A program made the translations under genes and the position numbers. A model generated the notes under the pieces. The model was given only the letters and a program-made list of their open reading frames with translations. It made no database searches and was not told the origin of the DNA. From JAGRKR01 sp041397725 (lineage in GTDB: Bacteria > Pseudomonadota > Alphaproteobacteria > Rhizobiales > Hyphomicrobiaceae): a stretch of 64,000 nucleotides of DNA. Position 1 is the stretch's first letter, and every line of letters begins with the position of its first letter. The stretch is from contig JAWKVZ010000002.1 in the NCBI GenBank assembly GCA_041397725.1, positions 124,001-188,000 of the forward strand, read 5' to 3'. Positions 8,600-16,693 of this stretch are shown piece after piece.

Positions 8600-11032
8600 A
8601 TGACGAGACGGGACAAAGACAAGGCGACGCCGGATCATTTTCGGCCGCGTCGCGATCTCGGCGAGGCCTATGGCCCGACGCTCGGTCGTCCGGCCGACCA
8701 CGGGACGCCGCCTGCGCACGTCTCCAAGCGGCGCGCCGGGCCATCTCCCGCGCGAAGTGGATCGGACTCAAGGCGTCTCCTGCGCCGCCTCGTCATCGGC
8801 GGCGCCTTCGCGTTCGCATTTCTTGTGGCCGTGACGCTGCTGATGATCGCGCTGTCGCCGGCCGATCTCGTGCGCGATCAGATCGTGGCGCGGGTCAAGG
8901 CCGAGACCGGCCGCGACCTCGTGATCTCCGGACCGACGAGCTTCACCCTGCTGCCGCAACTGGGCGTCACGCTCAAGGACGTGGCTCTGGCGGGGCCCGG
9001 CGGTCTCACCGACCGGCCGACGGTGCGCATGGATAGCCTCACAGTCGCCGTCGCCATCCTGCCGTTGTTCCGTCGGGAGCTGGCCGTCGAGAAGTTGATC
9101 GTCCAGCGTCCCGTCTTCGATCTCAGGATCAGCCGCGACGGACGGCGGAGCTGGGAGATGCGGCCGCCCCAGCGAAGGCGACAGGGCGCGCGACCCGTGC
9201 GCTTGGCGCAGGCGCCGCCGAGCGAGCGAGAGCTTCAGAAGCTGCCGCCCGTGCTGCAGGACTTCGTCCGTCATTCCGGCGGCCGGTCTCGCCCATCGGA
9301 CGGCACGGCGCCGACCGGCGGGCTCGAGGATCTGGCGGGCCTCTCGCTCGGCGACGTGCGCGTCGTCTCCGGTCGCGTCGTCTTCACGGACGAGCGCGTC
9401 GGCATCAGCCATGTCGCCGATGAATTGCAGGCCGCTTTCCGCCTGCAGAGCCTCGACTCGCCTCTGGAGACCAAAGGTACGCTCGTCTGGCGGCGCGAGA
9501 CGGTCGGCTTCGACTTGCGCCTGGCTGATCCCGCCCTGTTGCTCGCGCGCAAGCCGGTGAGGCTCAGGCTGCAGCTTGCCGCCGTGGCGGGTGAGCTCAC
9601 GTTCGAAGGCTCACTCTCGGGCAGTGACGCCCTCACCTTCGATGGGGATCTCGGCGGCCGGGCTCCGTCGCTGCGGCGGCTCGCGGCGCTGCTCGGACAC
9701 GATCTGCCCGATGCCGAGGCTTACGGACGCTTCGAAATTGCCGGGCGGCTCAGCGGCAGCGAGACGTGGCTGGCGCTCGAGGGCACGAGCGTGAAGCTTG
9801 CCGGCATGGAGGGCAGCGGGGATATCCGTATCGAGACGCTGGGGCCGCGTCCGCTCGTCAAGGCGACGCTCAAGACCGGCCCCATCGATCTCAATCGTTT
9901 CCAGTCGGGCCGCCCGCAACGGACGGAGCCGCCGGCCCGGCCCCGTCCGGCAGAGCCCCGTCCGCCCGAGTCTCGTCCAATCGAGCGCCGGCCGGTGGAA
10001 CCACCGCCCGTCGAGCCGCGCCGGCCCGCGGCGAGGCCGACGCCCGTGGAGCCACCGGCGACACCCGCACCGGGTGCGCCGACGCCCCGCTCTTTCCAAG
10101 ATCTCCTCGATCGCGACCGGCAGACCGCGCCACCAGGGCCGCGGGTCAAGGGCTACACCAAGCGCCGCGGCGACTGGAGCGATGAGCGGATCGATACGGC
10201 GGCGCTGGGGACCCTGGATGTGGAGGCCAGGCTCGAGGTCGCCGCCCTGACTGTCGGTGATGTCAAGCTCGGACGCTCGGAGGTCACCGTCACGCTCAAA
10301 GACAGCGTGGCTCGCCTCGATCTGGCCGACCTGCAACTCTACGAGGGGCGGGGGCGGGCGCGCCTGACGTTCGACGCACGCGCCAACCCCGCGTCGTTCA
10401 CCGCGACGCTCACGGCCGATGGGGTATCGGCCTTGCCGCTGCTCAAGGACGCGGCGGCTTTCGATCTGATCTCCGGACGCGGCCGGCTCAGCCTCACCCT
10501 CAAGGGCGCCGGGCGCACCGAGCGACAGATCGTCGGCTCGCTCGAGGGCAAGGGCAGCTTCGCCTTCTTCGACGGCGCCATCGAGGGGTTCAATCTCGCA
10601 GGGATGATCCGGGCCGCCCAGAAGCTCGAGTTCGACGGCTTCTTGCGCAAACCGACCGCGAGGACCGATTTCAGCGAGCTGCTCGCCACATTCACGATCC
10701 GCGACGGCATCGCCCGAGGCAGCGACCTGCGCATGAAAGGCCCTTTGATCCGCATGACCGGGGCGGGATCGCTCGATCTCGCCAGACGCACGATCGACTA
10801 CACCCTGACGCCGAAGCTCGTGGCCTCGCTGGTCGGGCAGGGCGGCAAGGAGGATCTCGACGGCCTCGACATTCCGGTACGGGTACATGGCTCCTGGGAC
10901 GCTCCAAGCTACACGCCCGACCTTTCCAAGGTCACGGATCCCGACAAGATCATCGAGAAGGCGCGCGAGTTCGGCAAGAAGTTCAAGGGCGAGGATGTCG
11001 AGCGCCTGATCAAGGGGCTGCTCGGCCGCTGA
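8600..11032 (+). CDS. AsmA-family envelope protein with proline-rich insert
   Basis: An 810-residue protein. A cytoplasmic basic N-terminus is followed by one membrane segment at about residues 62-86. Then comes an AsmA N-terminal domain (LVRDQIVARVKAETGRDLVI, LGVTLKDVALAGP, LTVAVAILPLFRRELAVEKL) and a C-terminal AsmA-like region (GRGRLSLTLKGAGRT). AsmA-like proteins belong to the bridge-like lipid-transport group acting between inner and outer membranes. Residues about 437-503 are a Pro/Arg/Glu-rich stretch that interrupts the family fold and is probably a flexible linker. I chose the ATG at 8600; an open frame from 8402 adds 66 residues without similarity. It is divergent from the CNT transporter and appears to be a single gene. 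Confidence 0.82.
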   Translation: MTRRDKDKATPDHFRPRRDLGEAYGPTLGRPADHGTPPAHVSKRRAGPSPARSGSDSRRLLRRLVIGGAFAFAFLVAVTLLMIALSPADLVRDQIVARVKAETGRDLVISGPTSFTLLPQLGVTLKDVALAGPGGLTDRPTVRMDSLTVAVAILPLFRRELAVEKLIVQRPVFDLRISRDGRRSWEMRPPQRRRQGARPVRLAQAPPSERELQKLPPVLQDFVRHSGGRSRPSDGTAPTGGLEDLAGLSLGDVRVVSGRVVFTDERVGISHVADELQAAFRLQSLDSPLETKGTLVWRRETVGFDLRLADPALLLARKPVRLRLQLAAVAGELTFEGSLSGSDALTFDGDLGGRAPSLRRLAALLGHDLPDAEAYGRFEIAGRLSGSETWLALEGTSVKLAGMEGSGDIRIETLGPRPLVKATLKTGPIDLNRFQSGRPQRTEPPARPRPAEPRPPESRPIERRPVEPPPVEPRRPAARPTPVEPPATPAPGAPTPRSFQDLLDRDRQTAPPGPRVKGYTKRRGDWSDERIDTAALGTLDVEARLEVAALTVGDVKLGRSEVTVTLKDSVARLDLADLQLYEGRGRARLTFDARANPASFTATLTADGVSALPLLKDAAAFDLISGRGRLSLTLKGAGRTERQIVGSLEGKGSFAFFDGAIEGFNLAGMIRAAQKLEFDGFLRKPTARTDFSELLATFTIRDGIARGSDLRMKGPLIRMTGAGSLDLARRTIDYTLTPKLVASLVGQGGKEDLDGLDIPVRVHGSWDAPSYTPDLSKVTDPDKIIEKAREFGKKFKGEDVERLIKGLLGR

Positions 11033-11037
11033 GGCGG

Positions 11038-11060
11038 GGGCGCTCCGGCCGCGAGCGCCC
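11038..11060 (+). terminator. Hairpin after the AsmA gene, terminator-like
   Basis: A perfect 8-bp stem (GGGCGCTC with GAGCGCCC) and 7-base loop begins 6 bases after the AsmA stop codon. No T-run follows, so intrinsic termination is uncertain; it may instead stabilise the 3' end of the mRNA. Confidence 0.35.
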
Positions 11061-11244
11061 GGCGGCCGCGGCGGGGCTTGCGAGCCGAGCCGGCGAAGCC
11101 ACTCGTCCGGCAGGAACTTATTAAGGATTTGGACGCAACAAAATTCCCCTTGCGTGGGGGGGAGAATGGCCCCATATGACCTGCTCCGTTTGCCCAGCCG
11201 GGCACGCGGCGCACTATCTGTCTACTGGTTGGGGAGAGCGCCAT

Positions 11245-11748
11245 ATGGCCTTCAATGACGCCCTCTTCCAATTGGGGATGGACTTGGCCCGTGGTTCAAG
11301 CACCGCCCAAAAGGAAGATCATGCAGTCAGCGCTCATGGAGCGCAGGACTCGAACAGAGCCGATGACACGGGCAACCGTGACAGCTCTCGCACGTCTGGC
11401 AACCAACTGATCATCGATCTGGTTGGCGCCAAACGGATCGACGATCTCGATCATATCGAGAGCGCACTGAAACGATGTGTGGAGTCGGCAGGCGGTACTC
11501 TGCTGCACGTGCACTTGCATCGCGGTGAGGCCGACGAGGCCATCACTGGCGTGGGTGTGCTGTCACAGGGCACCATCTCGTTCCGGAGCTGGCCCAAGCG
11601 CAAGCTCGCCGTGGTCGATGTCCTCGGCAACGGCGGCGTCAGGGCCGAGCGGATGCTGACCGGTCTCGCGGATGCTTTCGACGCGAGCGAGGCGGTGATC
11701 TGCAAGCGGCGGACCGGCACGGAAAGCCTGAGGCACACCCGGCACTGA
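11245..11748 (+). CDS. S-adenosylmethionine decarboxylase-like protein lacking catalytic residues
   Basis: A 167-residue protein. The N-terminal DALFQLGMDLARGSSTAQKED and later LIIDLVGAKRIDDLDHIE, LLHVHLH and ITGVGVL segments place it in the bacterial SpeD (AdoMetDC) family as found in Hyphomicrobiales. Active enzymes self-cleave at a conserved Glu-Ser to make a pyruvoyl group, and need a processing His and a catalytic Cys. Using Thermotoga numbering (Ser63, His68, Cys83) these positions are Gly109, Arg114 and Asn129 here, and the preceding Glu is Gln108. It should neither self-process nor decarboxylate. The frame is open and has a good ribosome site (GGGGAGAG), so it looks maintained. Role unknown; it might regulate a true SpeD or bind a ligand. 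Confidence 0.8.
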   Translation: MAFNDALFQLGMDLARGSSTAQKEDHAVSAHGAQDSNRADDTGNRDSSRTSGNQLIIDLVGAKRIDDLDHIESALKRCVESAGGTLLHVHLHRGEADEAITGVGVLSQGTISFRSWPKRKLAVVDVLGNGGVRAERMLTGLADAFDASEAVICKRRTGTESLRHTRH

Positions 11749-11793
11749 GATCACGGGCGACACTCCCAGGAGTGCGCGCGATGCACGAGGAAC

Positions 11794-11825
11794 GCGCCGG
11801 CCGACCACCGTTGGCCGGCGCTTTT
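11794..11825 (+). terminator. Intrinsic terminator of the SpeD-like gene
   Basis: A perfect 9-bp GC-rich stem (GCGCCGGCC with GGCCGGCGC) and 10-base loop is followed at once by TTTT. It starts 46 bases after the SpeD-like stop codon and ends 20 bases before the stop of the convergent cysteine-rich gene. Confidence 0.75.
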
Positions 11826-11844
11826 GCGTCTTGCGTCCTGCATT

Positions 11845-12141
11845 CTATCGCCGCCGGCAGACGTAGCGACCGCGAATGCAGCGGCAGCGGATATTGCGAC
11901 GGCAGTCCCGCGTGCAGATCTGCGGGCGATTGCCTTTGCACGAGCAGCGGCTCGGCACGCAGCGGCCGGACTGCGCGGGGCTCACGAGGTCACCGAGCAA
12001 CGCCTCCAGACCGTGCTCGATCGGCGGCAGTGGCGCGGCGCTGGCGGGGGATGCCGCCAGAGCGAAGCTCATGGCCAGGGCGACGATGGCCAGCACGATG
12101 TTCGGCACGCACAATCTGACGTTCGGCACACGCAGTCTCAT
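11845..12141 (-). CDS. Small secreted cysteine-rich cationic protein
   Basis: A 98-residue protein not recognised as a known family. Residues about 10-36 form a clear Sec signal peptide (hydrophobic core ending SPASAA). After a short linker, the last 40 residues hold eight cysteines spaced C-x4-C-x-C-x7-C-x3-C-x5-C-x-C-x6-C among many arginines, ending CRRR. That suggests four disulfides and a strongly positive secreted domain. GGGAG precedes the ATG at a good distance, and codon use matches the neighbours. It lies between the SpeD-like terminator and Mrp but is separated from Mrp by 85 bases. A defensin-like or envelope-binding role is only a guess. Confidence 0.7.
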   Translation of the reverse strand: MRLRVPNVRLCVPNIVLAIVALAMSFALAASPASAAPLPPIEHGLEALLGDLVSPAQSGRCVPSRCSCKGNRPQICTRDCRRNIRCRCIRGRYVCRRR

Positions 12142-12226
12142 GACGAGCTCCCTGAAATGAGTTCGGCAGGCATCGCACGGGACGCCTGCCGGAGTTTCCC
12201 AGTCAGGTTGCCAGTTGGCAAGACGG

Positions 12227-13705
12227 CTACTCGCGCGTCAGGCCCTTGGCGGCGAGCTCGGCGAGATAGTCCTTCCAGCGCTTGTCCTTCTCGCGGCCGA
12301 GTGTTTCCAGGTAGGACCAAGCGTAGAGACCGGTATCGTGGCCGTCGTCGAACACGATCTTGACGGCGTAGTTGCCGACCGGGACGAGGTCCTTGATCTT
12401 GACGTTGCGCTTCTTGGCGACCGTCACGCGCTGATCCGGCGAGTGTCCCTGCACCTCGGCCGACGGGCTCATGACCCGCAGCATCTCCGCCGAGAGCTCG
12501 TAGGTGCGGCCGCCCTCGAAGTTGACCTCGAGCTTGTCGCCGGGAGGGGCCACGACGAGATGCGGCGGCTTGCTGCGCAGCCCCATGGCCTGCTCGAGGC
12601 CACTCCAGGCCTTGGCCGCGAGATCGCGGAAGATCGCGGCCTGAACGCTTTCGGGCATGGTCGCCGTGATGGGCTGGCCGGCGTCCGACTTCGAGCGGAT
12701 GTCCATGTGGAGCGGCACCTCGCCGAGGAACGGAATGCCCAGCCGCTCGGCCTCTTCGTGGGCGCCGCCGTGGCCGAAGATGTCCGAGCGCTCGCCGCAC
12801 TTCGGGCAGAGGAAGTAGCTCATGTTCTCGATGATGCCGAGCACGGGCACATCGACCTTGCGGAACATGTTGAGGCCCTTGCGGGCGTCGATGAGCGCGA
12901 GATCCTGCGGCGTCGAGACGATGATCGTGCCGGAGAGCGGCACCTGCTGGGCCATGGTGAGCTGCACGTCGCCGGTGCCGGGCGGCATGTCGATGACCAG
13001 CACATCCAGATCGCCCCAGGCCACCTCCCGCAGCATCTGTGTCAGAGCGGAGACGACCATGGGACCGCGCCAGATCACAGGCGTGCCCTCGTCGACCAGG
13101 AAGCCCATGGACATGGCCTTGAGGCCGTAGGCTTCCATCGGTTTCAGAGTATTGCCGTCGACGACCTCCGGCCGGCCGGTCAGGCCGAGCAGGCGTGGCT
13201 GCGAGGGGCCGTAGATGTCGGCGTCGAGAATGCCGGCCTTGAGACCGATGGCCTGGAAGCCGAGCGCCAGATTGACGGCGGTGGTCGATTTGCCGACGCC
13301 GCCCTTGCCCGAGGCGACGGCGATCAGGTGCTTGACGCCCGGCACGCCCGCCATCTGCCGCTGTGGCGCGGCAGCCGGAGGCGCGCCGCCGCTGGCCCGG
13401 GCGGCCTGCACGCGGGCGCTTTCAGGGGGGCGGGCGCCACCGCCGGCGGTGCCGCGCGGGGCTTCGGCGGTCAGGACGGCGGTGACACCATCGATGCCGG
13501 GAATGTCGCCGACGACCTTCTCGGCCGCCTGACGCAATGGCTCCAGCTCCTCGGCCCTTTCCGGCGGCACGGTGATCGAGAAGTAGACGCGCGCGTCCTT
13601 TACCAGGATTTCCGACACCAGTCCGAGCTCGACGATATTGCCTTGCATGTCCGGGCCCTTGACCCGGCGGAGCTGCTCGAGGATCTGCTGCTTGCTGACC
13701 GACAT
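12227..13705 (-). CDS. Mrp/ApbC iron-sulfur carrier fused to DUF971
   Basis: A 492-residue cytosolic protein with three parts. Residues 1-80 are a DUF59/MIP18-like domain. About 125-370 are the Mrp P-loop ATPase with deviant Walker A GKGGVGKS (133-140) and the cluster-binding CxxC at Cys300/Cys303. About 380-475 are a DUF971 domain (VNFEGGRTYELSAEMLR, GNYAVKIVFDDGHDTGLYAW). Mrp/ApbC proteins bind and hand over 4Fe-4S clusters to apo-enzymes. The DUF59-Mrp-DUF971 order is that of the plastid protein HCF101; shorter bacterial Mrp proteins lack the last domain. An Ala/Pro-rich linker at 82-117 joins the first two. The start at 13705 matches the family N-terminus. Confidence 0.9.
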   Translation of the reverse strand: MSVSKQQILEQLRRVKGPDMQGNIVELGLVSEILVKDARVYFSITVPPERAEELEPLRQAAEKVVGDIPGIDGVTAVLTAEAPRGTAGGGARPPESARVQAARASGGAPPAAAPQRQMAGVPGVKHLIAVASGKGGVGKSTTAVNLALGFQAIGLKAGILDADIYGPSQPRLLGLTGRPEVVDGNTLKPMEAYGLKAMSMGFLVDEGTPVIWRGPMVVSALTQMLREVAWGDLDVLVIDMPPGTGDVQLTMAQQVPLSGTIIVSTPQDLALIDARKGLNMFRKVDVPVLGIIENMSYFLCPKCGERSDIFGHGGAHEEAERLGIPFLGEVPLHMDIRSKSDAGQPITATMPESVQAAIFRDLAAKAWSGLEQAMGLRSKPPHLVVAPPGDKLEVNFEGGRTYELSAEMLRVMSPSAEVQGHSPDQRVTVAKKRNVKIKDLVPVGNYAVKIVFDDGHDTGLYAWSYLETLGREKDKRWKDYLAELAAKGLTRE

Positions 13706-13968
13706 GGAGATGCCTTCTTGTTCCACTGCACGAGGGGCTGCTTTGAGGATATGGTGATTGTCGGTCTCGACGAAGTGTGGCAGCCGTCACCCGGCAAACG
13801 TCAACGCCACAGTCGCGCGAGAGGCGAAGTGCGGCGGATATTGGCAGAATGGGCAGTAGAAGTCACGGCCGGCGCTGGCTATAGATGTTCAGCCGGCGTG
13901 GTGACACGCCAGCGGCCATCGTCCGCAAGAGATGCAGGCTGCGAGCGCAGGTCAGGGAGAGGCGTCGG

Positions 13969-14574
13969 ATGCGCGTACTTCTGGGGCTCAGTCGCAGAAT
14001 CGACACGCTGAACAGCTGGCTCGGCCGGTCCATGGCCTGGCTGGTGCTGGTGGCCGTCCTCGTCAGCGCCGTGAACGCCATCCTCCGCAAAGCCTTCGAC
14101 ATGAGCTCCAATGCCTGGCTGGAGCTCCAGTGGGTTCTGTTCGGGATGGTCTTCCTGCTGTGCGCGCCATGGACGCTCATCGCGAACGAGCACATCCGCA
14201 TCGACATCGTCAACAACCTGCTGACGAGGCGGACGCGGAGCATCATCGACCTCGTGGGGCACGTGCTGTTTCTGCTGCCGGTGACCGTCGTCATGGTGTG
14301 GACGTCGTGGCCCTTCTTCTACGACTCCTATCGTATGAACGAGGGGTCGCTGAACGCGGGTGGCCTGCCCCAGTGGCCGGCGAAGTTCCTCATCCCGCTG
14401 GCGTTCGCCATCCTGTTCGTGCAAGGCCTGTCGGAGCTGATCAAGCGCATCGCCGTGATGACGGGACATCTCGAGGACACGACCTCGGGGGGCGGACACC
14501 ATGCGTCGGCCGAAGCCGAGGCCAAGCGCCTCCTGGCCGAGATCGAAACTCAGCGTCAGACGAATAAGCCGTAG
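13969..14574 (+). CDS. TRAP transporter small membrane subunit (DctQ family)
   Basis: A 201-residue protein with four hydrophobic helices. It carries the DctQ pattern of a conserved first helix (GRSMAWLVLVAVLVSAVNAI), then LELQWVLFGMVFLLCAPWTL followed by NEHIRIDI. DctQ associates with the large permease DctM and is needed for secondary uptake driven by a periplasmic binding protein. CAGGGAGAG lies before the ATG at 13969. It is followed after 35 bases by the large permease. The extended C-terminal tail (about 30 charged residues) is probably cytoplasmic. No binding-protein gene is seen on either side. Confidence 0.87.
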   Translation: MRVLLGLSRRIDTLNSWLGRSMAWLVLVAVLVSAVNAILRKAFDMSSNAWLELQWVLFGMVFLLCAPWTLIANEHIRIDIVNNLLTRRTRSIIDLVGHVLFLLPVTVVMVWTSWPFFYDSYRMNEGSLNAGGLPQWPAKFLIPLAFAILFVQGLSELIKRIAVMTGHLEDTTSGGGHHASAEAEAKRLLAEIETQRQTNKP

Positions 14575-14609
14575 TCGGGTGGCAGAGGCGTTCGGGGGAG
14601 ACACGCGAC

Positions 14610-16625
14610 ATGGCAGCCTTCATTGCGGAGAACATGGCGCCGATCATGTTCGCGGCGCTCGTGATTTTCCTGCTGCTCGGTTATCCCGTCGCCTTTTCAC
14701 TGGGCGCCTGCGGGTTGATGTTCTTCGTGATCGGCGTCGAGCTGTCGCCGCTCGCAGAGCAGGCCTACGACAGTTGCCTGCGCTCCGGCGTCACAGACGA
14801 GCTCTGCAAGCTGAAACGCATCACCCTCGACTGGCCGCTGCTCGGGACGCTGCCTGAACGCATATACGGCATCATGAGCAGCGATACGCTGCTCGCCATC
14901 CCCTTCTTCACCTTCATGGGGCTCATCCTCGAGCGCTCCGGCATGGCCGAGGACCTGCTCGATACCGTCGGCCAGTTGTTCGGCACCGTTCGCGGCGGCA
15001 TCGCCTTCGCCGTCGTCTTCGTCGGCGCGCTGCTGGCGGCAACCACCGGCGTCGTCGCCGCCTCCGTGATCTCCATGGGCCTGATCTCGCTGCCGATCAT
15101 GCTGCGCTACGGCTACGACCGCCGCCTCGCCACGGGCGTCATTGCCGCGTCCGGCACATTGGCGCAGATCATTCCGCCGTCCCTGGTGCTGATCGTCATG
15201 GCCGACCAGCTCGGCCGCTCGGTCGGCGACATGTACCAGGGCGCGTTCGTGCCGGGTCTCGTGCTGACGATGCTCTACGCCGGCTACGTGCTGATCGTGA
15301 CGGCCCTCTTCAAGGAAGCGGCTCCCGGCCTGCCCCCCGAGGCCGTCGGCTTCCAGGAGACCAGTCCGAGGACGGAATCGGCTCTCGCCCGCCTTTCCGG
15401 CATGCTGCTGGTGGGGCTGGCCGGCTACTTCCTGTTCAAGACGTATGCGGGCCTGCCGGCCCCCAAGGGCCTGGAGCCATCGGGGCTCTTCTCGTTCGCC
15501 GCGCTGACGAAGTATGTGGCGACCGTCGGCACCGGCCTCATCTTTCCCGTGGTCGCCGGTCTGGTGTCGCTTGTGCTGCTCGTGTTCGGCCTCAAGCGGC
15601 TCATCGGCGGGCGCGACAAGCGCGGCCTGTCCTCGTTGCTGATGCTGGCGCTCGGCTCCACCCTGATCGCGGTCTACGTCATGAAGGGAAGCCACTACAA
15701 GGGCGCCGACTTCGTCATCCTGACCATGGCCGTCGCGATCCTGGCCGCCTTCCTGGTCGCGGTCGTCAACTGGGTGCTCGGCAAGCTGACCGGGGTGCGC
15801 TTCCTCTCGCTTCTGGCCCAGCAGGTAACGTTCGTGATGGTGCCGCCGCTGCTGCTCATCTTCCTCGTGCTCGGGACCATCTTCATCGGCATCGCGACGC
15901 CGACGGAAGGCGGCGCCCTCGGCGCGGTCGGTGCCTTGGCGCTCGCCATCGCGAAGCGCTTCATCGACGGCAATCCGTCACGCTTCAATTTCACTATGGT
16001 GCGCCAGGCCGTCGAAGGCACGGCCAAGCTCTCCGCATTCGTGCTCTTCATCCTGATCGGCGCCCGCATCTTCTCGCTGACGTTCTACGGCGTGAACGGG
16101 CACCTGTGGGTCGAGCATCTGCTGGTGTCGCTGCCGGGCGGGCAGACGGGCTTCCTGATCTTCGTCAACGTGATGGTCTTCCTGCTCGCGTTCTTCCTCG
16201 ACTTCTTCGAGCTGGCCTTCATCATCGTGCCGCTGCTGGCGCCGGCCGCCGAGAAGCTTGGTATTGACCTCATCTGGTTCGGCATCATCCTCGGCGTGAA
16301 CATGCAGACGAGCTTCATGCATCCGCCGTTCGGCTTCGCGCTGTTCTATCTGCGCTCCGTCGCCCCGCGCGAGATGTTCATCGACAAGGTGACCGGCCAG
16401 GAGACGGCGCCGGTGACGACCGGGCAGATCTACTGGGGCGCCGTGCCGTTCGTGATCATCCAGTGCATCATGGTGGCGCTGGTCATCACCTTCCCGCAGA
16501 TGGTCCTGCATTATAAGGACGATGTGCCGAAGCCGCCGCCGCCGGGGACAAAAATCGAGATCCCGAAGATCGAGATTCCGAAGATCCAGTTGCCGCCGAT
16601 CCAGCTTCCCGGTGCGCCGAAGTAG
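14610..16625 (+). CDS. TRAP transporter large permease (DctM family), enlarged form
   Basis: A 671-residue inner-membrane protein of the DctM family (IFLLLGYPVAFSLGACGLMF, LAIPFFTFMGLILERSGMAEDLL, AATTGVVAASVISMGLI, IPPSLVLIVMADQLG). Typical DctM proteins are about 430 residues. The surplus is an extra central region around residues 250-400 with several additional hydrophobic helices, and a C-terminal tail of repeated KIEIP/KIQLPPIQLP units. Enlarged DctM subunits are known from a subgroup often annotated for mannitol/chloroaromatic compounds, but that label is not reliable evidence for substrate. It must work with the DctQ gene upstream and a DctP-type binding protein encoded elsewhere. Confidence 0.88.
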   Translation: MAAFIAENMAPIMFAALVIFLLLGYPVAFSLGACGLMFFVIGVELSPLAEQAYDSCLRSGVTDELCKLKRITLDWPLLGTLPERIYGIMSSDTLLAIPFFTFMGLILERSGMAEDLLDTVGQLFGTVRGGIAFAVVFVGALLAATTGVVAASVISMGLISLPIMLRYGYDRRLATGVIAASGTLAQIIPPSLVLIVMADQLGRSVGDMYQGAFVPGLVLTMLYAGYVLIVTALFKEAAPGLPPEAVGFQETSPRTESALARLSGMLLVGLAGYFLFKTYAGLPAPKGLEPSGLFSFAALTKYVATVGTGLIFPVVAGLVSLVLLVFGLKRLIGGRDKRGLSSLLMLALGSTLIAVYVMKGSHYKGADFVILTMAVAILAAFLVAVVNWVLGKLTGVRFLSLLAQQVTFVMVPPLLLIFLVLGTIFIGIATPTEGGALGAVGALALAIAKRFIDGNPSRFNFTMVRQAVEGTAKLSAFVLFILIGARIFSLTFYGVNGHLWVEHLLVSLPGGQTGFLIFVNVMVFLLAFFLDFFELAFIIVPLLAPAAEKLGIDLIWFGIILGVNMQTSFMHPPFGFALFYLRSVAPREMFIDKVTGQETAPVTTGQIYWGAVPFVIIQCIMVALVITFPQMVLHYKDDVPKPPPPGTKIEIPKIEIPKIQLPPIQLPGAPK

Positions 16626-16693
16626 CGTGGCGGCGTGACACGATAGCGCCCCTCGGCTAGACTTGCGCGAAGTGGCCGACAGGACCGTCAGCA

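Noticed and set aside
11107..11244. Possible SAM or polyamine riboswitch before the SpeD-like gene
   Set aside because: The AT-rich leader has no pseudoknot or stem pattern I could match to SAM-II or other known classes.
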